A DNA stretch of 12,980 nt, taken from contig JAOULV010000014.1 of assembly GCA_029881835.1 (NCBI GenBank), positions 1 to 12,980 of the forward strand, given 5' to 3'. How positions within the stretch are numbered: the first letter of the stretch is position 1; each line of letters starts with the position of its first letter. Of the stretch, positions 1 to 5,636 are shown one piece after another. Under the pieces are notes generated by a model, which saw only the letters and a list, made by a program, of their open reading frames with translations, was not told where the DNA came from and did no database searches. This stretch comes from Rhodospirillaceae bacterium. Its GTDB lineage: Bacteria; Pseudomonadota; Alphaproteobacteria; Rhodospirillales; Magnetovibrionaceae. The translations under genes and the position numbers were made by a program.

Positions 1-686
1 ATTGGCGCGCCAATAAATGCGCCGACATTTTCCGCGCCTAGTTCCAGTATTTTTTCTTCTAACCTGTGGGCGGCCTTAATCCCGTATTCATCCGGGTCCA
101 TATCGGGGCCGTTAAAATACCAATGTGGTTGTTCAATATGAACAAAACCGGCAATGGGCAATGGCCCTTGTTTGTGCATAAAATCCATGCCGCCCATAGA
201 AGCAGACGCAACGGTGCTGCCGTGATAGCCATTGGTACGGCTTATTATTGTTTTTTTACTTGGCTTGCCTATTGCATCCCAATAACGCCAAACCAAACGC
301 GCCACGGTGTCATTGGATTCTGATCCTGAATTACCATAAAAAACATTGTTCATACCGTCAGGCGTTACCTCGGCCAATAAGCTGGCAAGCGCGGTGGCCG
401 GCATTGTAGTTGTCTGGAAAAATGTATTGTAATAGGCAAGTTCGCTCATTTGTTTGGTGGCTGCGTCAATAAGTTCTTTACGCCCATAACCAAGATTGAC
501 ACACCAAAGCCCCGCCATGCCATCAATAATTTTTTCACCTTCGCTGTCCCACAGGTAAACACCATCGGCGCGCGTAATAACGCGAACACCCTTCTTGCTT
601 AATTGGGCAATATCAGTGAACGGATGTAAATGATGTTCGCGATCTTCGCGTTGCCATTCGGCGGTACTGTTTAGAACCAAATTCAT
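1..686 (-). CDS. Class III (PLP-dependent) aminotransferase, putrescine/SpuC type, 3' part outside window
   Basis: The N-terminal 228 residues of a fold-type I, class III aminotransferase are present; the gene runs off the left edge, so the catalytic lysine is not in view. Visible family features are AGLWCVNLGYGRKEL (about residues 58-72), YYNTFFQTT (85-93), the phosphate-binding NSGSESND (119-126) and NGYHGST (152-158). The pattern resembles putrescine-pyruvate/omega-amino acid aminotransferases (SpuC-like) more than classical GABA transaminase GabT, but GABA or another diamine could be the substrate. The ATG at 686 has AAGGA shortly upstream. The gene starts 27 bases after the puuA-type gene on the same strand, so it is probably the third gene of that operon. 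Oddity: at the edge the text reads FIGAP where I would expect an E-P dipeptide (for example GEP). Family call is sure; substrate is inferred. Confidence 0.85.
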   Translation of the reverse strand, partial: MNLVLNSTAEWQREDREHHLHPFTDIAQLSKKGVRVITRADGVYLWDSEGEKIIDGMAGLWCVNLGYGRKELIDAATKQMSELAYYNTFFQTTTMPATALASLLAEVTPDGMNNVFYGNSGSESNDTVARLVWRYWDAIGKPSKKTIISRTNGYHGSTVASASMGGMDFMHKQGPLPIAGFVHIEQPHWYFNGPDMDPDEYGIKAAHRLEEKILELGAENVGAFIGAP

Positions 687-713
687 TATTAATCCTTTTT
701 TATTTTTATAAAA

Positions 714-2087
714 TCACACATTAAGTAACAAATGTTCGCGTTCCCATGAGCTAATCACCCTATCATAGGTATCTTGTTCATCGCGCTTAACTATGCACAA
801 CAAATCAACAAAGCGTTCGCCCAACACCTTGCGAAGGTTTTCATTTTCTTCAAACCGTTCTAGGGCATCTGAAAGATGGTATGGCAGGTCGCGCTCATGT
901 TCGTAGGCATTGCCGGTTTCTTCTGCCGTGGGTTTAAGTCCCTCGGTCATACCCAAATACCCACACGCAAGTGTGGCGGCAATGGCCAGATAGGGGTTAA
1001 CGTCCGCACCGGGAAGGCGGTTTTCGATGCGTCTGGCATCATTACCGGAACGCGGAACCCGCAACCCGCAACTGCGGTTATCACGCCCCCAATGGGTATT
1101 GATTGGCGCTTCTTCGTATGTGAAACGGCGATATGAATTAACATTAGGGGCAAACATCGGCATTATATCTTGGGCATAGGTTTGCAAGCCGGCAATGTAT
1201 GACAAAAACAAATCGCTGTTTGATCCATCGCTGTTAGAAAAAATATTTTCATCGGTTTTTACATCATACAAACTTTGATGAATGTGCAGTGCGCTGCCCG
1301 GTTCGTTTTGCATGGGCTTTGCCATAAAGGTCGCAAATACGCCGTGGTTTATGGCGGTTTGGCGAAGTGTACGCTTAAACAAAAACACCTGATCAGCCAA
1401 ATCCAATGGGTCGCCATGAAGGAAATTGACCTCCATCTGCGCTACGCCCGCTTCGTGGTTCAAGGTATCAATATCAATTTGGGTGGCCTCGCAGTAGTCA
1501 TAGACATCTTCAAAAATTGAATCAAATTCATTGGCGGCATCTATGCCAAATGCTTGTCGCCCGGTTTCCACCCGCCCGGAACGCCCAACCGGGGCTTCCA
1601 ACGGTAAATCTGGGTCAACGTTGGTTTTTACCAAGTACATTTCAACTTCGGGGGCGACAATCGGTTTCCATCCCTTGTCAGAATAAAGCTTCAAAACATT
1701 TCTTAAAACCTGACGCGCAGAAATATCAACCGGTCTTCCATCCGGATAAATACAATCGCAAATAACCTGTCCGGTTGGTTCGCCATACCATGGCACCGGG
1801 CGCATGGTTGAAACATCTGGATGAAGCGTGACGTCAATATCCATCAACGGCACAATCCCATCGGTATCGGGGAAATCACCGGTTACCATTTGGGTAAATA
1901 TGCCTTCGGGTAAACGGTGAGCATCGGAAAGAATGCCTTTTAGGAATTTTTCCGTCGGCAAAATTTTGCCCCGTGCTATGCCGGATAAATCCGGCACCAA
2001 ACATTCGACCTCGGTTATGCGGTTTTCGTCGCACCATGCGCCAAGTTCATCTTTGACGCGTGCATAATCATATTTATCATCACTCAT
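714..2087 (-). CDS. puuA: Gamma-glutamylpolyamine (putrescine) synthetase, glutamine synthetase fold
   Basis: 457 aa enzyme of the glutamine synthetase superfamily. The PuuA branch joins glutamate to putrescine or related amines using ATP, the first step of glutamylated polyamine breakdown in the cytoplasm. Visible GS motifs: N-terminal beta-grasp domain with VPDLSGIARGK (31-41); metal-binding glutamates in APEVEMY (145-151) and NHEAGVAQMEVNF (210-222); the ATP/metal histidine segment LHIHQS (267-272); NSYRRF (317-322); and the glutamate in RIENRLPGAD (353-362). I see no adenylylation-site Tyr context typical of housekeeping GlnA. The start ATG overlaps the stop of the upstream puuD-type gene in an ATGA, which implies translational coupling, and the aminotransferase follows after 27 bases. 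The PuuA assignment rests on family resemblance plus neighbours puuD and puuB. Homologues acting on other amines (ethanolamine, aniline-type) are the main alternative. Confidence 0.85.
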   Translation of the reverse strand: MSDDKYDYARVKDELGAWCDENRITEVECLVPDLSGIARGKILPTEKFLKGILSDAHRLPEGIFTQMVTGDFPDTDGIVPLMDIDVTLHPDVSTMRPVPWYGEPTGQVICDCIYPDGRPVDISARQVLRNVLKLYSDKGWKPIVAPEVEMYLVKTNVDPDLPLEAPVGRSGRVETGRQAFGIDAANEFDSIFEDVYDYCEATQIDIDTLNHEAGVAQMEVNFLHGDPLDLADQVFLFKRTLRQTAINHGVFATFMAKPMQNEPGSALHIHQSLYDVKTDENIFSNSDGSNSDLFLSYIAGLQTYAQDIMPMFAPNVNSYRRFTYEEAPINTHWGRDNRSCGLRVPRSGNDARRIENRLPGADVNPYLAIAATLACGYLGMTEGLKPTAEETGNAYEHERDLPYHLSDALERFEENENLRKVLGERFVDLLCIVKRDEQDTYDRVISSWEREHLLLNV

Positions 2088-2875
2088 GTTGTACTTCTCT
2101 TTTTTGCTCTCTCACGGCAAGCATCACCAAAACTGGTAAACAGCGCACGTGAAAATTCATTTTCCATTACTTTCCATTCTGGGTGCCACTGCACCCCAAT
2201 GGCAAAGGCCTTTGCCTTTTTTACGTGGAAGGCTTCTATCAAACCATCCGGCGCTAACGCTTCTATTTCCAGTTCATCGGATAAACGATCAACCCCCTGC
2301 GTGTGAAGCGAATTGACTTTAATAGTGTCGGTTCCGGCAATAGCTTGTAGTTTTCCGCCACTGATTAATTTTACTTCGTGAGCCAAGCCATAATATACAT
2401 CAGGTTCTTTGGTTCTGTCTTCGCGGTGATCCATCATGCCATCAACCTTATGGACATTTTGATGAAGAGTCCCACCCAAAGCCACATTTACCTCTTGGTA
2501 TCCCCGACATATCGCAAACAACGGCACACCATATTGTATTGCGGCACGAATAAGCGGCAACGTGGTAGCATCGCGCATTGGATCGTGCAGGGTTCCGGCT
2601 TCGCTGGGGGCGCCGCCATAATGATGCGGTTCCACGTTTGAAACGCTCCCAGTCAGGTATATACCATCGCACATTTCCATTATTTCTTCAATTTCCAGTT
2701 CTCCACCAATTGGCGGTAGCATTACCGGAACAACGCCTGAGGCCCTTACCAATGAATTTATATATTTGTCGTTGACGCAAAAATAATCAAACCCGCCAAT
2801 GTCCTTGACGCATGTTGAAACGGCAACAATTGGTTTGGTACGCATTTTGTAAGCTTTCGGCTTTACCTGTGCCAC
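2084..2875 (-). CDS. puuD: Gamma-glutamyl-gamma-aminobutyrate hydrolase (class I glutamine amidotransferase-like)
   Basis: 263 aa if started at the GTG at 2875. PuuD hydrolyses gamma-glutamyl-GABA to glutamate and GABA, the last glutamylated step of the Puu route. The catalytic triad is visible: Cys123 in FAICRG (120-125), His231 and Glu233 in VQWHPEW (228-234). PuuD-type signatures YLTGSVSNVEP (73-83) and VNSLHTQG (187-194) also match. An ATG at 2845 (residue 11, MRTKPIVAVS) aligns better with the N-terminus I recall for E. coli PuuD; neither start has a clear ribosome binding site, so the first ten residues are uncertain. It is the first gene of a minus-strand operon with puuA (ATGA overlap) and the aminotransferase, and is divergent from puuB. 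Family and function confidence are high because of the conserved neighbours. Confidence 0.88.
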   Translation of the reverse strand: MAQVKPKAYKMRTKPIVAVSTCVKDIGGFDYFCVNDKYINSLVRASGVVPVMLPPIGGELEIEEIMEMCDGIYLTGSVSNVEPHHYGGAPSEAGTLHDPMRDATTLPLIRAAIQYGVPLFAICRGYQEVNVALGGTLHQNVHKVDGMMDHREDRTKEPDVYYGLAHEVKLISGGKLQAIAGTDTIKVNSLHTQGVDRLSDELEIEALAPDGLIEAFHVKKAKAFAIGVQWHPEWKVMENEFSRALFTSFGDACRERAKKRSTT

Positions 2876-2922
2876 GAGCGGTTTATACTGACTGATAGCC
2901 CTGTGTGATGATTATTTTCAAC

Positions 2923-2950
2923 ATTATCACGGCAAAACACTATGCGGCAA
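2923..2950 (-). promoter_or_regulatory. Candidate sigma70-type promoter for the puuD-puuA-aminotransferase operon
   Basis: On the minus strand TTGCCG (2945-2950) is followed after 16 bases by GATAAT (2923-2928), matching the -35 in 4 of 6 and the -10 in 5 of 6 positions. Transcription would begin near 2916, about 40 bases before the GTG at 2875 or 70 before the ATG at 2845. It is the best promoter-like pair I found by eye upstream of puuD; the region is AT-rich, so chance matches are likely. Confidence 0.4.
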
Positions 2951-2975
2951 TAGGCAGGAATATCTTTAACTATCT

Positions 2976-2992
2976 TTGATTTTCCATAATTT
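2976..2992. repeat. First copy of a 17-bp direct repeat in the polyamine divergent region
   Basis: The 17-mer TTGATTTTCCATAATTT recurs at 3039-3055 with a single C/T difference. Start-to-start distance is 63 bp, close to six helical turns, so both copies would face the same side of the DNA. This is the arrangement expected of paired binding sites for a dimeric regulator of the divergent puuD and puuB units. In AT-rich sequence part of the match could be chance, and no regulator gene is in the window. Confidence 0.5.
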
Positions 2993-3031
2993 ATTTATAT
3001 ATATCAATGAATTATGATTATTGTTACTATT

Positions 3032-3055
3032 TTATAGATTGATTTTCTATAATTT
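3032..3055 (+). promoter_or_regulatory. Palindromic operator candidate over a perfect -10 box upstream of puuB, with second repeat copy
   Basis: A perfect inverted repeat with arms TTATAGA (3032-3038) and TCTATAA (3046-3052) around a 7-base spacer overlaps a consensus TATAAT at 3048-3053 on the plus strand. The second copy of the 17-bp direct repeat (3039-3055) lies over the same place. No good -35 hexamer sits 16-18 bases upstream of the TATAAT; TTGTTA at 3021-3026 is 21 bases away. The promoter may therefore need an activator, or a repressor may cover the -10. Transcription would start near 3060, about 20 bases before the first puuB start. Which regulator binds is unknown; PuuR- or CRP/FNR-type factors are only guesses. 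Confidence 0.45.
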
Positions 3056-3080
3056 TATGCAACGCTAATATTAGAATATA

Positions 3081-4385
3081 ATGGACGTTTTACCCATGAG
3101 CACCATTCACAATGACCATCACGCGGATTCTTATTACTTCGCATCTGCCAATCCGCACCCCATGCGGAGCAAATTGGAAGGTGATGTAAATTGTGATGTC
3201 TGCGTTATTGGGGCGGGCATAACCGGAACATCGGCCGCCCTGCATTTAGCAGAGCAGGGATACAAGGTTGTGGTGCTTGAGGGCCATCAAGTTGGCTGGG
3301 GCGCATCGGGGCGAAGTGGCGGACAGGCCATCATCGGTTATAACAAAGGTGTGCGTGACCTCTATTCAATTGTTGGGCGTGAAGACACAAAAAAACTTTG
3401 GGATATGAACATATATTCCAAACAGTTGCTGATCGATACCGTAAATAAACACAACATCAAGTGCGATTTGAAATGGGGCCATTTAATGATGGCCATAAAA
3501 CCACGACAAATTCGCGAACTTGCCCAAACCAAAGAAGAGCTTGAAAGCGAAATTGGTTATGAGGGTTTGCAAATGCTTAACCAAGAAGAAGCGTTTGAAC
3601 GGGTTGGAAGCCATAAATATATTGGCGCGCTATCGGATCCGCAAAGCGGGCATCTTCACCCGCTTAATTACACGCTAGGGCTTGCCGATGCGGCGCAATC
3701 GGCAGGTGCGGTTATTTATGAAAATTCGCCAGTTACCCACATTCAACAAGGCAATGAACCAATAATCACCACCCCATCGGGAACCGTGCGCTGTAAACAC
3801 GTTATTATGTGTGCCAACGCGTACCTAGATAAGCTAGCGCCATCTGTTGGAAAAAAAATCATGCCAGTCGGCACATTCATTGTCGCCACGGAGCCGCTGG
3901 ATGACAGCTTGGCCAAAAGCCTAATCCGTGATGATGAAGGGGTGGTTGATATTAATTTTGTACTTAATTATTGGCGCCTATCGGCGGACAAACGAATGTT
4001 GTTTGGCGGGCGAGTGAGTTATTCGGGCATTGTGCCGTTTGACCTAAAGCAAACAATGGGCAATTCCATGCGCAAAATATACCCGCAATTAAAAGATGCG
4101 CGCATTGATTATGCCTGGGGTGGTAACGTTGCAATTACCGTTAACCGCCTGCCCCATTTTGGCAGAATCGCAAAAAACATATATTTCGCACACGGTTTTT
4201 CCGGCCATGGAATACTTTTGACCGGACTGGCCGGAAAGCTGATGGCCGAAGCGGTGCAGGGAACGGCGGAACGTTTTGATGTATTTACCCGTATTCCACA
4301 CATGTCGTTTCCGGGTGGTGCATTAATGCGCAAACCCGCGCTGGTGCTATCAATGGCGTACTTTAAACTTAGAGATCTGTTGTAG
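3081..4385 (+). CDS. puuB: Gamma-glutamylputrescine oxidoreductase (FAD-dependent, DAO family)
   Basis: 434 aa flavoprotein that oxidises gamma-glutamylputrescine to the gamma-glutamyl aldehyde, releasing ammonia and hydrogen peroxide. The Rossmann FAD site is CDVCVIGAGITGTSAALHL (38-56), with the ribose-binding Glu67 ending the second strand (VVVLE), then GWGASGRSGGQAI (72-84). Further matches to E. coli PuuB as I recall it are SGHLHPLN in the middle, the YWRLSADKRMLFGGR stretch, and the C-terminal RLPHFGR with AHGFSGHG before the flavin-contacting end. Length agrees with the family (about 425 aa). A second ATG at 3096 (MSTIHNDHH) fits the family N-terminus about as well; neither start has a clear ribosome binding site. 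It is divergent from the puuD-puuA operon, across an AT-rich region of about 200 bases, and completes the core Puu set except for the aldehyde dehydrogenase puuC. Confidence 0.88.
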   Translation: MDVLPMSTIHNDHHADSYYFASANPHPMRSKLEGDVNCDVCVIGAGITGTSAALHLAEQGYKVVVLEGHQVGWGASGRSGGQAIIGYNKGVRDLYSIVGREDTKKLWDMNIYSKQLLIDTVNKHNIKCDLKWGHLMMAIKPRQIRELAQTKEELESEIGYEGLQMLNQEEAFERVGSHKYIGALSDPQSGHLHPLNYTLGLADAAQSAGAVIYENSPVTHIQQGNEPIITTPSGTVRCKHVIMCANAYLDKLAPSVGKKIMPVGTFIVATEPLDDSLAKSLIRDDEGVVDINFVLNYWRLSADKRMLFGGRVSYSGIVPFDLKQTMGNSMRKIYPQLKDARIDYAWGGNVAITVNRLPHFGRIAKNIYFAHGFSGHGILLTGLAGKLMAEAVQGTAERFDVFTRIPHMSFPGGALMRKPALVLSMAYFKLRDLL

Positions 4386-4434
4386 CGCCGTATCAATCAA
4401 AGGAAGATAGTGCAAAACGACATCCCTCCCCTAT

Positions 4435-4456
4435 AAAAACCGCAAATGTTTGCCGG
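4435..4456 (-). terminator. Intrinsic terminator after tRNA-Lys
   Basis: On the minus strand, 7 bases after the encoded CCA of tRNA-Lys, a stem CC-GCAA / TTGC-GG with one bulged base and a four-base loop (4440-4456) is followed directly by five T residues (4435-4439). The stem is short but the hairpin-plus-U-tract layout and its place right behind the tRNA support a terminator. Confidence 0.6.
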
Positions 4457-4463
4457 GAAAACT

Positions 4464-4539
<76 letters not shown>

Positions 4540-4561
4540 CCATGCATTAACGTTGACCTAT

Positions 4562-4589
4562 ATTATCACCGCGCCAATGTTTTTGCTAA
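4562..4589 (-). promoter_or_regulatory. Candidate promoter of tRNA-Lys
   Basis: On the minus strand TTAGCA (4584-4589) and GATAAT (4562-4567) are 16 bases apart, and the -10 ends 22 bases before the mature tRNA 5' end. The place is right for a tRNA promoter; the -35 match is only 4 of 6. Confidence 0.4.
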
Positions 4590-4676
4590 AGATAAATAGC
4601 GTATAGGGATTAGTTCGGCTTTACTTCACTGGCCTTCGGCTCGAACAAGGATCCGTTCACCGCTGCCCAATCCACA

Positions 4677-4711
4677 TAAACAAAAACCCCCCAAAGGGCG
4701 AGTCACTAACC
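4677..4711. repeat. Left copy of an imperfect ~35-bp inverted repeat flanking the acetyltransferase pseudogene
   Basis: Read on the minus strand this segment starts GGTTAGTGACTC and ends GGTTTTTGTTTA. It matches the plus-strand segment 5404-5438 in about 28 of 35 positions, so the two copies are inverted relative to each other about 0.73 kb apart. Weaker similarity continues inward (TATG...GGGGA...GCC). Each copy contains a C-run/AAA/G-run mini-hairpin. On the minus strand this copy ends in a T-rich tract just after the pseudogene stop, so it may also have served as that gene's terminator, though the stem is weak. The remaining bases between tRNA-Lys and here (about 4590-4676) show nothing I recognise. 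Confidence 0.55.
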
Positions 4712-4735
4712 GTATGCGGGGAAGCCCCTAAAGGG

Positions 4736-5259
4736 TCAGGAAGTCCACAGTGAAGTATTACGCCATGGTTCCGGCACAGTTAGATGTCCCTCATAGGGTG
4801 ATTTAGCGTTTCGTAGCTTTATGGATTGCCATGCTTCACGCCATTGCGCAGGCAATGGATATGGCGGGGCCACTTTGTCCTCTGACTCAAAACCAAAGCG
4901 GCTGTAATAAGCCGGATCACCGAGAACAAGCACACAGCCAATTTTACGGTTTTCCGCGTGCCCTAAGCCTACCTTAATCAGCGTGCTTCCCCCTGTCCAT
5001 GCAAGGCTGGCGCGACCACAAGCGGGCCCAAAAGCGCAACTTCATGACTGCTCTCTTCAATGCGGCAAATCGTGAAGCAGGCATGCCCTACGATTGCGCT
5101 ATCGAGCACCCCGACAAGCGAAATTGCGTCCTGCCCGAGGTACAGAAGCTCTTTTACAAGCGGCAGTAAATCATCATCCGGGAAGGCGTCTATGTATAAC
5201 CGCTCAATTTCGGCAGTGTCTCCGGGCTGACTTTTGCGAATCTCAATATTGCTCGACAT
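4736..5259 (-). pseudogene. GNAT-family N-acetyltransferase (YhbS-like), frameshifted
   Basis: Two reading frames join into one GNAT acetyltransferase of about 174 residues. The first (ATG at 5259, preceded by AAGGGTAGG) begins MSSNIEIRKSQPGD and runs to GPLVVAPALHGQGEAR before a stop at 4978. The second continues STLIKVGLGHAENRKIGCVLVLGDPAYYSRFGF and ends at 4736. GDPAYYSRFGF is a hallmark of YhbS-like GNAT proteins. The break falls in a run of five G's near 4988-4992, exactly in the acetyl-CoA pyrophosphate-binding loop (R/Q-x-x-G-x-G). Restoring the frame needs one extra base, and restoring the normal spacing of the loop needs four, so a small deletion is likely. The substrate of such enzymes cannot be told from sequence. 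It lies alone between two tRNA genes and inside an inverted repeat. A sequencing error or programmed frameshift is possible but less likely. Confidence 0.75.
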
Positions 5260-5289
5260 CCTACCCTTATAGTCATTTTTCAAGCATTT

Positions 5290-5317
5290 GCCATTTTGTC
5301 GTTTTCGACAAAATGGC
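5290..5317. repeat. Perfect 12-bp-stem hairpin upstream of the acetyltransferase pseudogene
   Basis: Arms GCCATTTTGTCG and CGACAAAATGGC are perfectly complementary around a TTTT (AAAA on the other strand) loop. No U-tract follows on either strand, so it is not a standard intrinsic terminator. It sits 31 bases upstream of the pseudogene start. It could be a REP-like repeat, a processing signal or a protein-binding palindrome; only one copy is seen here. Confidence 0.7.
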
Positions 5318-5369
5318 ACCTTCCGCTCCCGGCAAATAAATCTTTTTGAGGCAGCGGTTTAATGAAATA

Positions 5370-5396
5370 GGAGCCATCGTTTTGTACGATGGCTCC
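5370..5396 (-). terminator. Perfect 11-bp-stem hairpin, possible terminator of tRNA-Ser
   Basis: Arms GGAGCCATCGT and ACGATGGCTCC pair perfectly around a five-base loop. On the minus strand it lies 44 bases beyond the 3' end of tRNA-Ser and is followed by TATTTCATT, which is U-rich but not a clean U-tract. A second smaller hairpin (C-run, three bases, G-run at about 5416-5429) lies between it and the tRNA. The stem is certain from the sequence; the terminator role is inferred from position. Confidence 0.45.
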
Positions 5397-5403
5397 CCAT
5401 ATT

Positions 5404-5438
5404 TGGTTAGTGGCTCCCCCCAAAGGGGGCTTTTGTTT
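5404..5438. repeat. Right copy of the ~35-bp inverted repeat, abutting tRNA-Ser
   Basis: This is the partner of 4677-4711 in inverted orientation (about 28 of 35 positions identical). On the minus strand it begins one base after the CCA of tRNA-Ser with AAACAAAAGCC and runs to CACTAACC. Its place directly 3' of a tRNA gene is one where integrative elements or rearrangements often join. The inverted, not direct, orientation does not fit a simple attL/attR pair. Confidence 0.55.
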
Positions 5439-5439
5439 A

Positions 5440-5527
5440 TGGCGGAGAGACAGGGATTCGAACCCTGGGTACGCAAGCGCACAACGGTTTTCGAGACCGC
5501 CCCGTTCGACCACTCCGGCATCTCTCC
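5440..5527 (-). tRNA. tRNA-Ser (anticodon CGA), CCA encoded
   Basis: A long class II tRNA of 88 bases. Acceptor GGAGAGA/TCTCTCC has discriminator G and encoded CCA. The D arm region reads TGCCGGAGTGGTCGAACGGGGC. The anticodon loop is CTCGAAA, giving anticodon CGA (codon TCG, serine). The extended variable arm is TTGTGCGCTTGCGTACC, and the T arm is CAGGG-TTCGAAT-CCCTG. It lies 109 bases downstream of nirN on the same strand. I see no convincing own promoter in the gap, only a TTGACG on the minus strand at 5597-5602 without a well-spaced -10. Confidence 0.97.
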
Positions 5528-5636
5528 TAAAAAAACAAGTTTCCTTAAAAAAAGGGTTTTGTCGAAATATTGCTGGGTGAAAATATACTGCCAAAGCGTC
5601 AAGCACAAGCAAAACACTACGTTGGAAAAATAACGC

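Noticed and set aside
66..323. Plus-strand 85-residue frame at the left edge, and similar plus-strand frames inside the puu and nir genes
   Set aside because: Each lies antisense to a well-supported conserved gene and has no recognisable features or ribosome binding site.
2976..3055. FNR-type boxes (TTGAT-N4-ATCAA) in the polyamine promoter region
   Set aside because: Only the left half TTGAT matches in both repeat copies; the right half reads CATAA or TATAA.
4677..5438. attL/attR pair of an integrated element at tRNA-Ser
   Set aside because: The repeats are inverted, not direct, do not duplicate the tRNA 3' end, and no integrase is present.
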